A stretch of DNA of 60,000 bases from assembly GCA_037447655.1 (NCBI GenBank), contig JBBHKE010001281.1, positions 80,039 through 140,038 on the forward strand, read 5' to 3'. How positions within the stretch are numbered: position 1 is the stretch's first letter; every line of letters begins with the position of its first letter. Shown here in pieces: positions 46,801 through 60,000 of this stretch. The position numbers and the translations under genes are program-made. The stretch comes from Zygnema cylindricum. Taxonomy: Eukaryota > Streptophyta > Zygnematophyceae > Zygnematales > Zygnemataceae. The notes beneath the pieces were generated by a model. The model did not search any database. It saw nothing but the letters and a program-made list of their open reading frames with translations, and was not told the DNA's origin.

Positions 46801-47684
46801 CTAATTGAAAAAACATAAACAACTAACCAAATCCTGGTCATCAATGAAGGAGTCATCACTATCATATCGATCTGATCCAGCTTCGTCTTCGAAACCACCT
46901 GTCTCCTCGTCACTCTCCCGGCCCTACAGAAAATATCCACACATGGAAAAAATATCAACACATGGTATACCACAGCTGCTGGCGAGCTATTCATCGATTG
47001 GGCTGCATACAAGTTCGAACAAAAACACTTCAAAATAATTTCACTCGATGCTTCTGAATGTACAAGGGCAGAGTCGCCCGTTCAAATTTTGTTTTCTTAG
47101 CATACCTTGTATAAGCGTTCAATCCTTTCAATCACAGAGCTAAACCGATTTGCCGAAGCATCAGCAATGTTGTTCGAAAGGGGCGCCTGTTCTTCCTCCT
47201 GCAAACGTCTACAATAACATCCATCACTAATCTGCTTGCCAAATCATTCAGCCAGGTGAACAGCTTCACACCCTTTGCCATCAAAAAACATGGCCTCCAT
47301 TGAGCGCAGAAAAAGAAAAAAACACACATAGCCAAAAGATGACCCTGACAGTCCCGACCAATACTACGCAGATGAATGTAATTAGGTGCCTGAATTGTTG
47401 CTTTACAGTGGGAAAACAACACATTGGAGGAAGTAAGAAAAACTCGGGACATCTAATCGTGCCTGTTGATAAGCGGGCTGGGGAGCAAGACGGGCTTCTA
47501 ATGCGGGATTGGCGCCTGCAGGCAGAGCTGCCTCGGGTTTCTTCAGCTGCAAACCCTCTTTTAGAAGCTTCTTAAACGATACAATGGCAGGAGAGTCTAC
47601 AAGCTGCACGTGAAAGCGAAGACTATCGGCACAAATAGGCGATGGAGGAATCAATGACTCATGAGATGGACAATCAGTAGCCAT
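40823..47684 (-). CDS. UBN: Ubinuclein (HPC2-domain HIRA-complex subunit)
   Basis: 13 exons on the minus strand: 47684-47451, 47198-47106, 46923-46828, 46555-46479, 46310-45575, 45426-45321, 44975-44860, 44365-44279, 43973-43854, 42793-42650, 42354-42307, 41548-41459, 41257-40823. Phases agree and give 793 residues ending in TGA. Exons 2-4 encode the HPC2-related domain: ANRFSSVIERIERLY, then RYDSDDSFIDDQDLDEYF, then KYTGFFVNKGALER, which in ubinucleins binds HIRA. Exon 5 is a basic, disordered linker (KKRKHGPKH). Exons 6-12 encode the conserved central domain: KMLERAIVELQALVPPG, KLGQVARLA, FQWDASLEERVCDVYTQY, LAALWPKGVMDNAGIREAI. The tail is Lys-rich. Ubinuclein works with HIRA and CABIN1 to deposit histone H3.3 in the nucleus. 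The first donor (GAT|GTCCCG) is weak and is the least certain junction; a GC donor shortly upstream is possible. Confidence 0.9.
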
Positions 47685-50600
47685 GGAGTTCGACGCACTC
47701 GTATCGTGTCGAAAATGTTAGATTTGTTGAGCCTTGCAAACCATGGCTAGAAGATGGTTTTCTGTTGGGCAAGACATGACAAACGGCTACTCTCTCCCGT
47801 GTAGATTTGCGAAGCAAATTTCAAACTTCTTCCCGACGAGCGTTAACCGACCGCTCCAAACGTGTCGTATCGCCTGATAGACAATATACATCGGTACCGA
47901 TACATTTGCAGAGCAAGTAAAGTGTTTCTGAAATCATAAATCGAAAATTCGAAGTGATCAAAATTAATTTTACCATCGTACAATTGACATGAGAGTACGA
48001 AGGTCGAAAGTACGAATCGTAAGGTACTTTCGCATGTAACCGAAACTTTAGTCTTGTAACTTTGTTTTTAGCGAAGATTCTCCGTACTACTTTCAGAGCA
48101 TTCGAATGTAAAGAAATGAAAGCGTTACTTTAGATTGTGACGGATGTAGACGTGGGTGTAATTTGTGACGGTTGTAGACGACTACAAAACTTGCGACAAT
48201 TGATGACGTTTACAAAGTAGCGACGGTTGTAGACGTCTAACTACTTGTGACATTGTAGATGTTTCGGGTTTGTGACATTTTGACGTCACGCTCAAATTAT
48301 GCAACGTCGAACGTCACAAATTCTAAAACTTTTTGCCATGGTTTCACGATTTTGTTTTTTAGTCTTTTCTCACTCTACTTGCCATCAAAATACGCCCAAA
48401 GATAGCCAAAGAAATCGTTTTTAGAGATTTTTCATTTGATACCATTATTGGCGTTTTTCATTTCAAGAATTGTGAGATAGACGCGGTAGTGGGAGAGGGA
48501 GAGAGAGAGGCGATTTCACGGACTTCGCTATTGCGAAATGGCGTCCGCTGGTCGAGACCCCTCCAAGGCCCCTGTACGGAAATCAGCGCACGGAAAACAG
48601 TATGCACAGGCTGGAAACGTGCAATGTGTTTTCTTTTTTTGGTACTCCGCGCACAAAAATTGTAAAAAACTTTTGAAACGTGCGACAGCATTTGCCTAAA
48701 ATCACATTGCGGGGTGATTTTATGTAAAGTTTGACCATGAGCTGGAAGGACGCGAAAGTGGGTCGAAATGCGCTAGACGACAAATTGCATCGCGCTTTAC
48801 GACAAACTGCGGTACATATAAAGTTTCAAAGTAACGCAACTTGTACGGTGGCAATTTCAATTATTTGGTATGGCTGCGGATTTTCTCGTTTTTTTCTAAG
48901 TTATGGAGGGAAACGACATAGAATAATTGTAACTTTAGCACATGCGAAAGTACACTTACAAAACACTAAATCTTAAAATAAATAATGTTGGGTTACGGCC
49001 CCATGTGGCTAAATACGGGTATTTTTCTGCCGTTTTCCTTTAAAACTTAGTGTCGTACTGCTAAAGTTGCAACCGTACGAAGAAACCGTAAATTTATAGA
49101 GTACAACTTGCGTCATCCTCGAACTTAGAATGTACGGAAATTTGTCGTCGTGTGTTTTTTCGACCCACTGTCACGTCACCTTCAAACTTATTAGAAAACA
49201 CATTGGCGATGTGTTTTAAATAAAGTAGAACCGTTTTCACAAACAGGAAAATGTATTATCACGTGTGAAAAGTTTCCATAATTTTTTGACGACGGAGAAA
49301 ATTACAAGGCTGTTCGTTTTTGTCCACATGCACCCTATACGATTTTTTTTTAAGGGGTCTCGATGGTGCATTGTCATTTCACGTAACGGTGTGCAAAGGT
49401 GAAAAATCTGCGAAGTCATGGCGGCCGGACAGGAGAGGTTTACGCAAAGGCATGTTGTACAGCCACAGATGTAAGGCTGTATGTATACGATGTCACGCAA
49501 TGACATGCGACATGCTAAATCATTTCGAAAAATACGATGTGTCTTGCAACGCTTCAAAAAGTTTCAAAAAATAAGCTGCGGCAAGACAGATTGTACACTT
49601 TGATAGCCGTCACGGGCATTGTCGACGTATACAATCGCCACAAAGTTGAGTAACAATTTCGATTAAACACATAGAGACACTTGAAACCCGGGTCCGCCTG
49701 ATCCGCGCTAAAAAAACAGTAAGGTCGTTAAGTTACAAGTACATGGGGGCCGTACCCTTACTCGGTTAGAGTTCAATTATTTTAGCGAGGATTTCAAAGT
49801 ACGGTGAATTGTATACCACTGTGCACAAACGGTTCAGAAAATGCTGAAAATCCAAACCCGCACTGACTATCATTATTACGTTTGCTCAGTTATTCCAAAG
49901 GGGCGGTCGCCACCTTTGGTCGTATAATGTTTTATTGAACAGCAACTACATTATCAAAGGAGTAGATTACCAGACGGCCTGCCATCATTATGTTCCATTC
50001 ATGTACAAGACTAGGCAGAGTTTCCGTGCAACCTTCTCAAAGATCGTGTTCTTCTAAATATGGACCAGACTATTTTGCAGATGGGAAGTGTGTGATACAC
50101 AGAAGGTAACTATGTCATACAATAAGCATTAAGAGGGCATCGTATTGGATACATTGATTACATTGATTGTTCATAACCAACACTGACTGTTGGAAAAATG
50201 ATGAAAAAATTACTGGAGTGTCTTTCATCTCTCCTGTCCTCATAACTAGTGGGCGCTTGATGGTGTCCAGCATATATAATTCAGGTTAGAGAATCACTTG
50301 TAGAAATGTAAAAAACTCAAAGACTCGGCAAAGACCAGCTTACGGTAGTTAAATACACTGCAATTCAGCTAATGAGGGTACAGGTGAAGCATTGTACAAA
50401 ATTATCATCGAGTTCTCGTCAACAACATCGTCATCTTCACGATCACCATCAAAAACAACAACACAAACAACAGCAGCATTATTAAACCATCTGTCCACGT
50501 AGAAGCTAGAAAAATCTTTTAAAGAGACGAAAACTAGTGGAAATCCCTGACAAAACCATATTTCCACATAAACACAATTCAATTCGGTGGCCTCATCCAG

Positions 50601-51654
50601 AACAATGTTTACAACCACCGCATGCCGTAAGTAGGAAACTAATCAAGGTCAATTGTACTGCGTTGAAATGGAACAAACAAAGCGGCAGTTCTCAGGAAAT
50701 CACCAACAATTGACATCCAAACATAAACTCATTAGCCCAACCATTCAACACACTCAAAATGATCGGTACAAATCAACATTCTAAGTTTATACATGTTCAC
50801 CGAATAATTCATATATAGCATTGAAGTCAAACATTCCCTGATATCTCCTTTTTAGAACTCAATGAACGGGAGAGGGAGGGATATTAAGCAAAAAGTAAAA
50901 GGGAAAACAGATCGCTTACAACATTCAGCCCTCTTTCCCTCAGAAACCAAAATTCCCCACTGCACTACTAATGTCTGGCCTGTTTCCCTATGGCTTCTGA
51001 GCAGATATTTCCAATGTAGCACACCCAACCTGCTTAACCTGAGCTCCTGGAATTCAACTACATGACGGCGCTTGTGCACTCATCCAGGACAACTCAAGCG
51101 AGAAAAGAAAAGTGGAGAGTGTTTCCTTCCACGTTTTCCACCTTAAAGAACTGCCCAGCTTCCCCTATCAGGCTACTCACGAGGCTGCCTCCCATCCCTC
51201 ACTCTTCGCCAGAGCCTTGCTCCTTTGGTTATGAAAAAGTTACCTCTGGACAACCGGTTTCCCCTTAATGAAAGACGTAGTTCCCTCTCTAACAGCCTTT
51301 ACCGAAAGGCCATTTGCAGTAAAGAACATTAAAGAGGACAAAATACGGAGCCTCATAAATGACACAAAGCCTCTAATATGATGCCTTTAGACAAAGCTGT
51401 GTCCAATCGGAGCAAATCGCAACATTAAATTCAGCATCAAAAAATTACAGTTTTCCTGGGTTAAATGAGCTTTCTAATTCCCACACACAACTAGCTTCCA
51501 TTCTGAATGGAAGAACCGTTAGACATTTCCAACATGTTTGTACTACATTTCCCACAAACATCTCCCATTTTGCTAGGCCGTGTCTCATAGGTCCAAAAGG
51601 ATGCAAAATAGCACTTTTCGGTCCCAACTGACCGGCCCACGAAACGCAACCACC
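47685..51654. other. Intergenic region between ubinuclein and PP2A-A
   Basis: It contains the promoter side of the ubinuclein gene and the 3' side of the PP2A gene. There is no supported coding sequence. Imperfect repeats of GTGACGGTTGTAGACG occur four times at about 48137-48260. An acidic 89-codon minus frame at 50349-50618 is built on simple ATC/AAC triplets and has no domain. Confidence 0.5.
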
Positions 51655-54600
51655 TCACATGGCCTGATCACATGCTTGTAGCGCCTGTCCTGCGAAAAAC
51701 TTCACGTCGGGATCTGGATCGTCGTGTAGCTTCAGCAGACAAGGCCGGATGGTCTGCTCCACAACCTGCAGTTCGGCACTTCCACAACTGCCTTGTAAGA
51801 GGATATAGGTGGTACAACAAACTTTGATAATGTACGGGGTGGGAGTGTGTGTGTGTGCATGTGAGGAATAGAGAGGGAGAGAAATTGGGAGAGTATAGAG
51901 AGGGAAGCAAGGTGCAGAGAGGGGGAAGCAGAAAAGAAAAGCAGGATGTAGGGGCGAGAAGAGGGAGAGGGAAAGGAGATAAGGATGTGGAGTGGGAAAG
52001 AGGGAGAGAGAGGGGAGCGAGCGGGAGGGGAGGGGGGGGGGGGAAGAGAGAGAGAGAAAGAGGGAGAGAGAGAGAGACGCAGAAGGGAAATGATTAAAGA
52101 ATCGATATAGCTTCAAAACTGAGGTCTTAGTAACTACAACAAAGAGGTGTATTCATTGCCAATTCTTCAATGCACTCGTCATTGTGACTTTCTCCAGCTA
52201 CTAATCACACGATCACTTCAGTTCAGGCAAAGATAAAGGATTCTCACCGTAGGCTCAACAATGGCAATGAAACTCTGAAGTATCTTGGCGACATTAAACT
52301 TGATGTTTGGTACTCTACATTTCAAACACACACAACTGGAATGATCAGTTCCCCTAGCTACTCAACAGACAACATACCAACTGCAAAGAACTGGCAGACA
52401 ATTCTGGAAGTACTCAAGTGACATAAAAAAATCCTCCACATCTCATGAGGTCAACAGCTGCTAACAGTCTAACACACAATTCAGACTTCAAGAGATGGAC
52501 GATAAATACATCATATTGGAGAAAATTTCCAGGCAGCTCAATATGACAAAAGAGGAACATTTCACCATACTCCGCACATACGGAACTGAATAGAAGTCAA
52601 AACGAAAAAAAAACAATGTGACAAGAAAAATTAAAACTGGAAGAATCGAAAAGTAAGAAGACTGACGTAGTCCAACAAGGTTCCCTTGTGCATACGTATT
52701 TCCTAAATCCTAAATAATTCAAGGTAAGCATAAAGCTAAAAGAAAGACATATATTAAAAAAGCTAAATCATTGCCTAAGCATGATGTAGTCACCAATTGA
52801 AAACTCCAACATAAGTGGAAAGAAGTCAGAGGCTGGACAAGCACATCAGCCCCCTTTCCCGATCTCACATGTCACCAAGACCTTGAAATGGTTTCAATGA
52901 TAAAGGCCCACCTGTCCTCCTCTGCTGCCCGGATAACAACTGGCAACATCTTGTTGCAAGTCACCTCAGGGCCAACAACAGGCGCCAAAAGTGAGACAGA
53001 TTGAAGAACAGTCATACGATACAGGTAATGTTGATTGTTAATCATGTCCAGAACCTGCAACCCAAATAGGTATTTTTGTATCTACGCTGAAAGATGCGCT
53101 TTCATCACCCACAAGGTGGCTGCTAGGTCAGGTCCAAAGTCCTGAACCATTGTCACTAGACACGAGTCATGATTTCAGGTAAACGTGCAATAGATGAACT
53201 CTTTGTATCTTATGTATAGTGCGTAACTTAGAAATGTCAAGTCTTAATCACAATCGGCATCGATGTGTAAGTCTACAATTCTTGTCTACCTGCGCCATGC
53301 CCCATATTTATGCTATCTGGTCATAAAACGAATAGAATTTACACTGCATCCAATTGAATTTTGCACTGCCGCTTCTCCTCTCAGTGAAGTAATCCTCCTG
53401 CTTCTACATCATCTTCTCCGAACTTGCTAATGCAGAATCGTCAATAAATATTTGGTGACATTCATGCGAATGCAAGATACAGTACTGGAGTTGCTTACAT
53501 GAACAGGTCTAGCAAAGGTCAGGATAACACATAAATATAAATGCATCATCTAACAGCTTGCAAACCTGTGGAATTATCTGGGCCTGGGCCCATTCAGACC
53601 CGAATTCCTCTGCCAAACGTTTCAGGTTGTTGGCTGCAGCCTCTCTAATGGAAAAAACCTGTGTCAAATCAGACGAAAAAAACCAGCGGTGTTGGAACAA
53701 GAAAAAAAGCAGCCAGGATACATCGCAGATACAGGTACAAAGCAACTTCAAATGCTGTCAAACATTTGTACCTGATCGCCCAGCCACTGCATACAGTGTG
53801 ATCTTAATTTCTCATCAAAAAAGTCTACTCCCAATTGGCTAGCCAACAAAGGAATGTATTCGATAATTGCCAACCGAACGCGCCAGTGACGGTCCTCCGC
53901 TAGCTCCACTATCGCAGGCAACAGGGACTGAGATAAAAGGTCTATACCGATAACCTGCAGCCAAAAAAACCAGTACTCAGGGAAATGGTGGAAGCTAACA
54001 ACAGAAAAAACAGCTCATTTAATAAAACGGAAGGCTTTCAGACACCCCTAAGCAGCGTGTTGACAATTTCAGATTTCATGTGGCTTTTCATATAATAGCC
54101 CGACTTGATACAAAGATAGAAAACTACTGAGGCAAACTTGCGCAGTCACCAGTCTTCGACTTTTGGAAAAAAGTGAAGAATATCCGGACGCGCCCAAATA
54201 TTTGAAAACCTTACGAATATTCGGGAGCTTATTAGGGTTAAGTGCCATAGATTGATAGCCTTCCTATCAGCTGAACGTCCACTGTTAGATGAAACGTCAT
54301 CCAACATTTGACAGGACTTATTATTTCATGTTTTTTTCCTTCAGATTTCTACTCAATACATGATCCTACTGCCGAATATGCAGCCAAATGGGCATTTTGC
54401 ATATGCCAAACATTCTTGACAAACACTAGGCGATTGCGAATATTCCACTTAGGAATGGGGTAACTATGCACATTTGCACCAAAAGGTGGAGACGAGGCAA
54501 TCGACACAGAAACAAAAAAGCTACCCTATCAGAAGTAAGGACTTTCCAATGCCTGGGCTTTGAAGGGCCAGACAGCGCTGTTTGACCATGATTTGAATAC

Positions 54601-57600
54601 CACATAGCAGTGTGAAATAAATTATTACGAAGGAAACAGGTCTGCAGCTGCATTTCCATCTCCTTGAACAACCATTTCTTAAACACACTTGTTTCTGCTA
54701 ATAGTGACTTGTCTCAGCCTACATGGGAAAATACTAGAGGCATGAATGGGTTAGAACGCCAACACCGATCTTCAGCCATAGTAATATTCCCTATGTTGAG
54801 TCTAGATTCATTACTGATTATGTTGTGTTCAATGAACGATACTAAAGCTAGTATGGTCTGGACTAATCACGAAAAACAGAGAGTAATGGCACATTTTTAA
54901 GACTATTATTTTTTAAGGCACTGGGCTGAGAAACCTTAGCTATGGCACAGTAAAGAGGACAACATAAAACATCAAATTTGAAAACACCCTAGACATGTCA
55001 CCAAATAGTTGACCAAGTACACTTATCAATTAAAATATTGATCAGTTAAAATTATAGGCCACAACTTTCTAACGTTCAGGTTCTTAACTGAAACGTCTTT
55101 CACTCTGTTTTTCAGAAACTTAACAACACCGCCAAAGGATGCAACTGAAAATAGACTGCCAAGAAATACTCATTTGCGGTGAAAGTGAACATATGCCAAC
55201 AACAGAGTTTTTGTGATATTCAGCGGAGACAAGCATGGTACATCTTGAAAAATGTAGGTTTGCTGTCCATAAATGCTATTGCTGTATGATGATATTTCCA
55301 GATTTCTAAGGTCCGATGCAACTGAAACTCTAACACTCGTAACTGGATCTTACCGGAGCTCTTCATATTGAGAAAGGGCATTCTGAATTTATAGCTTGCT
55401 GCACTTGCTGGTGAAAACCACAACATAGACCATAACTACAAACAAGTTCAGGGGCCAAAAATTTGAAAAGACAAACATGATAGATGTTGTTCCCGCATTC
55501 TGAAGAGATGCAAATTACCTGATTAACTTGGTCCAATTTGCTGATGATATTTAACCTTACTTCCGGGAAATCATCCTTGAGAAGAGCTAGAAATATTGGT
55601 AAAAGCATTTCAATGGTCGCTTCCTGCAGCCAGTGAAAAAATAATAGGGTGAGAGCAAGATAACCTACGGAAAACCAATAACCTGCTAATGCCATGCAAT
55701 AACAAATAGAACAGCAATCATAGCTGCTGATTGTGAAGACTCACTTTTCCCAAAAGAGGAGCCATTCCCATGATAACCGAAGCCAGCGCCGCTCGTACAT
55801 GCTGTGATGAGTCTGTTGACAGATCCTGGAAGAAAAACGGGAAAAACGGATTCCATTCCAGTGACTTACATATTCACGTAGGTCCTCAACAATGACCACA
55901 GGATATTGTTTCAGCTGTGGGTTTAAAGATCAGATTAAGTGCACACCCACGATAGCATAATGATAATGTGAAATCAGGGGGATAATGTGAAACCGCCAGT
56001 CAGCTTTAAATCAAATGTTAGCCCCAAATGTGAAACATCCTGATTTATTCTTCAAAGCAAAAATAACTTTAGGAGTCAAAACCTAACAAACAGACGAATA
56101 GCACCACCTAGAAATTTCCGCAACAATGAGGAGATATAGAAACATAAATAACATTCAAAGAGTCTCAGAAACCAATGAGCACTTACCTTAACACAAGGAA
56201 GGATAGTTCGAATAGCCTCCTGGCTGCTGACAATGCTGCAAAACTTGGTGACCTTTCCAGCAGCAGCAATCCGCACTTCAGCCTCATTGTCTTTAAGAAG
56301 GCGGACATACGCAGGTACCAGTTCCGTCCTGGCAGTTCCATCACAGGACAAGCTAATGAGAGATGACAAAAACGCATAAAATGCAAATCCAAGGACCAAA
56401 CTAGAGAGGAAACACTGGTCAACGTTGGTCACAGGTGACAGAACTCCACATTTAAGGTATTTTCTAGAAATACCAATGACATAGTAATGACTAGGTAGAA
56501 ATCTAACTTGAATTGTACCTTCAACCTCAAACGGTTCCAGCAGCAAGGGTGCAAGAACAGACAAAATTGCACAGAAGTGAAACAGTTAAGACTTGACTTG
56601 GGAAAACCACAACAAGGGTTCAGTTTGACATCTTCAGCAGCACACATGGCTGTTCTTCAGCTTCTGAATGTGAAAGCTGGAATCAACCGAACGTGGTAAT
56701 AGTCCCATGCTGGAAATCTTTCAATTACAGATTACGTAGTTTGGTATACTCCTGAAAAAAAAATGCCATTATAAAAGTCGCGCAAACAAAAAACTGGCAA
56801 TTTTATTCTGGCAAGGGCTCCCATGAAGAACAAAGGATAAGGAATGTTAACCTAGCATGGTCTTGGCCCACGGCTTCACACAACTCATAAAGCTGGTTGG
56901 CCACCATGTATCGAACTCGCCATGATTTATCCTGCAGGAAAAGACCAAAATGATCGCCTCTTTAATGAAACTTAAAGAGGAGCTACATTTTACTATGCCT
57001 CAGGAAAAGGAAGAACAATGATTTCAAGTTACTAAGATCTTGAATCTGCCCAAATGAATGCCAAGTCTTTGTGACTGTAATTTTAGGCGCAAAATTCAAA
57101 CTTTGACGAAAAATTCAATCCTCTTGCCAGAATCAGACAAAATGGCAAATAGAGGCCAGGTAACAAAAGCACCTGTGAGAAATTGATGATAACAGGTAAA
57201 ACATTTGTTATACAGTCTTGCTTGTCGAGCAGCTTTCCTACTGCAGCACAATCTTCCACCGCCAGCAGACGAACAGAGTCTTGATCTGTGAAAGAAGACA
57301 GCATTGTACGGACAGATTCCATGAACATGTCTTAGTTCCTTGTTTAATAAAGCAAACATTATCATTCAAGAGAATACATGAAAATTTCATTGTAGCCAAG
57401 CAGCTTGAATAACCCAATAAAGCACAAAAAAATAGGGTTCCCAAAAGTGGCTCCCAAACATGCAGGAAAAAAGACAAAGAGAAACATTCAATGACCTACT
57501 GATTTCCCACTTATTGGTGAAATGACCTCATTCCCAAATTATGCAATTTAATCATGCCAAGCAGCATCCATGCCAAAAATGAGACCTCACTCAGGAGAAA

Positions 57601-58954
57601 CATGCTCACCGTCTTGTGTTAGGCTCTTGAAAAATTGCATCACTTCCGTTTTCAAAAATTGAGGCTCTATTGTTGCAGCGAACTTTCCCAAATTCAGTGC
57701 AGCTGAACGTCTCACCATAGGCATATCATCCTGGCACAGCTCTAGAAATTTTGCCCTCAAGTCTGCACGCAGCAGCTCGGTTGCATGTGGATATGCAATG
57801 TGAAACAGCCCACAAGCAGAGACCCGAGCTGTGAACCATTCTCCTGCACCAAGACGCTGTACAAAAATAAATCTGCATTAACTTCTATTTAAAGTACTGA
57901 TAGAAGCCAGTTACCAAAGAAGCAGAAGATGGAAAAAATTGTACATGCATAGAAAGATATTCTAATGCAGGGAGATTAAACCAATAGAGAACAGAGATGC
58001 TTGACTTTAAAAGACGAACCTGTGGTTTTAATAAACAGCGAAAGATCAGCATGTACTTCTAGGGTGCAAGAATTTATTACATAAAATTATCCACAGCTAT
58101 TGTTGATACAGCAACAAGATATGCCAAAATACTCCATTACATGTATAGAATGAACCATTTCCTAAGAATCCACGTAATTCTCACTGTTGTCCAAAAGCTT
58201 TCGACCCGGGAAAAAAAAAGGATTCTGCAGCCTGTATCGTCATGAAGGGAGACCTATGGCGAGCTTAACGTTACAGACAACAGTAACTTAACGACATAAA
58301 AATTACCTAATTCTAAAACACAAACACTTGTTTCTTATTTTTAGCTGAGAATAACTGCCCTAATCGAAGCATGCAGCCTAAATTCACATTGAAAGTTTTC
58401 TCAGTTAACATAATTCCTTTTATAACCAGTAGATCTCCCCACACTTACTAGTCAGATGATTAGCGCATCGTAATTCTAAAGTTCCAACAAACAATGTATA
58501 TTATGGGACAGGTAATCCAATTTCACAAAAGTTTTTCTCGTTTACCTACCTTGACAAGTGGAATGAAAAACTCGACAATGTCTCGCTCCTTCATTTGACT
58601 GCCAATCTGTCCAAGGGACTCTACAGCTTTATCACGCACTACAGTTTCTTCTACAGTACATAGGGTCTCCAACGGAGGAAGAAGGACATGTGCATAATCT
58701 ATACCGCCAACATAAGAAATAAAACTTCCAAGCTCTTCAGCCATTGCTAGTAAGACCTCGTCATCATCATCATTATTTTCATTCAGAAACGGAATCAGCT
58801 CTTTCCGTGTCCTTTCCTCTCCTAAGGCCCGGGCTATTGTGCTAAGCCGCTTGATAGAGTTCAGACGCAACTGGATATCGTCATTCTTAAGCTCGTCAAT
58901 TAATATGGAAATAGGATAAATTGGCTCATCAGTTACTGCCATAGTTGAAGACAT
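51655..58954 (-). CDS. PP2AA: PP2A 65-kDa regulatory (scaffold) subunit A
   Basis: Twelve coding exons: 58954-58550, 57856-57610, 57285-57173, 56931-56852, 56328-56187, 55825-55745, 55623-55519, 53954-53772, 53658-53566, 53054-52912, 52314-52248, 51765-51655. All junctions are GT-AG with matching phases. The product is 589 residues, almost the length of the land-plant protein, ending in TGA. It is made of HEAT repeats, for example [94 protein letters not shown] and [19 protein letters not shown]. The [16 protein letters not shown] and [20 protein letters not shown] stretches are nearly invariant in the family. The scaffold holds the catalytic C and variable B subunits of protein phosphatase 2A in cytosol and nucleus. 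Some intron-internal open frames read past the donors and are not coding. Confidence 0.97.
51875..52082. repeat. GA-rich low-complexity tract in last PP2A intron
   Basis: On the plus strand a (GAGAGG)-type purine run with a G10 stretch; on the gene strand it is pyrimidine-rich. It lies inside the intron between 51766 and 52247. Ser-Leu and Pro frames through it are artefacts. Confidence 0.85.
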
Positions 58955-60000
58955 CTTGCCAAACTTTAAGGTAAGAGAGGGACCAGCACAGGATCTGGCT
59001 GGTCCCAGCCAGTCAGTTGAAAGAAACTAACCAAAAAAAGCCTTACACTAATCAAAAGATCGCAGCAAAAGAATGTATAATTTCAGCAAAGATTTATACT
59101 ATCAAACCCTAATCGGAAACTTTTGATCAAAAAAACCAGTCTTACACCATAGTAGACAGGGCTAATTCGCCATAAATTTTAGTGCCTCTCGGGCCAGCTT
59201 CCGGCGATTAGGGTTTGCAGAAGTGTAACAGAGTCGGTGAAAAATGCATAGATCCGTTGCCCGTGTGGTACGTGACAGCGAAAATAGCCGGTCGAGGCTG
59301 GCAAAAGAAAAGTACGAAGCTCACTTTTGTTACTGTGGACCACACAAGCACCTTGCTCACTACAGTACAGTACTGTACTGTACTGTACATGAGGATTCCA
59401 ATACCGTATGACTGCGTAGTTCAAAAGCATAGTTCAAAAGTAGGCGTTTTTATGGTAGGCCTTTGGTAGGCGCACAAAACTTGGCACTAAACTCGCGTAG
59501 AGTAGGCATATTGTATGGGTGTGCGTTGCGAACACTCTTGTACGATCGTACGAATATGACGTATGATCATAGTACAGCGCACGCCACCTGACGAAATTTT
59601 TTAGCGAACTGACGCGGCGTAGGATGACATTCCGCCGGAAAGAAAACCCGGAAAAAAAAAAAAAACGCGGACGGGCAACCTGGTTGGTCAATCTGAGGCT
59701 TTATTTAGTGTGGCCTTCAAAATTGCAGACGCTAATATGACAAATTGTCCTATCGTAAGTTGTGTTATGGGCTTTTCATGTGATCTTCTTAAGATCGCTT
59801 CTTTGATCTGCGACCGTCCGATCGTCCGAATCTGACGGTTGAAATAAAAAACACCTCAAAATTCACAGAAAAAATATTTTTTGTCCGATTTTTTTTCAAA
59901 ATTTAGACATGCCGTTTAATTCTCTATCGATCGATGTGCAACTCAACCCTCTTAACCTTTTTTTTCATTTTTCGGCCAATACAATATGGGTCTTAAGGGC
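58955..60000. other. Upstream region of PP2A-A; no other gene seen
   Basis: 5' flank and probable 5' UTR of the PP2A gene. A 22-base perfect palindrome of alternating TACAG/CTGTA units lies at 59361-59382. No domain-bearing frame was found through the end of the window. Confidence 0.45.

Noticed and set aside
50349-50618. 89-codon acidic minus frame between genes
   Set aside because: Built on simple triplets, with no domain and no splice partners.

Overview
The window looks like nuclear DNA of a green-lineage (streptophyte) eukaryote, most likely a charophyte-grade alga; the exact taxon is inference. The grounds are three intron-rich genes whose closest known families are plant-like (a PP2A scaffold subunit, a ubinuclein with plant-style central region, and a HAT-repeat protein of the chloroplast HCF107/Mbb1 type), long copia and gypsy LTR retrotransposons, and a gypsy element carrying a cytosine-5 DNA methyltransferase. 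I recall methyltransferase-bearing retrotransposons being reported from charophytes and dinoflagellates. The host genes read cleanly in the standard genetic code.

Left part (1-24 kb) is repeat territory. Two related terminal-inverted-repeat elements lie side by side (492-1430), with a third copy near 23.7 kb. A decayed Ty1/copia element (about 1.94-7.77 kb) shares its right LTR with a second copia copy that is cut off after part of gag (8.66 kb). From 10.6 to 21.5 kb lies a decayed Ty3/gypsy element read on the minus strand. Its order from 5' to 3' is gag with two CCHC knuckles, aspartic protease, cytosine-5 DNA methyltransferase, reverse transcriptase, RNase H, integrase, and a C-terminal PHD finger. 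Direct repeats of about 1.16 kb flank it, and the left one is bracketed by a further repeat of about 200 bp. A tandem array of dispersed-repeat units fills 22.86-24.13 kb.

The right part (24-60 kb) holds three multi-exon host genes. A plus-strand gene (visible exons 26.75-37.91 kb) encodes a chain of HAT/TPR-like repeats, and most of its internal introns sit at the same phase and at nearly the same point of the repeat. Its introns hold very large pyrimidine microsatellites and one assembly gap (31,087-31,134). Converging on it is a minus-strand ubinuclein gene (40.82-47.68 kb, 13 exons, 793 aa as reconstructed), a subunit of the HIRA H3.3 chaperone complex. Further right, also on the minus strand, is a complete PP2A 65-kDa scaffold (A) subunit gene (51.66-58.95 kb, 12 coding exons, 589 aa).

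The three host genes show no obvious pathway link. The most interesting object is the gypsy element, which combines a chromatin writer (methyltransferase) with a chromatin reader (PHD finger) in one retrotransposon, although this copy is broken by frameshifts and stops.
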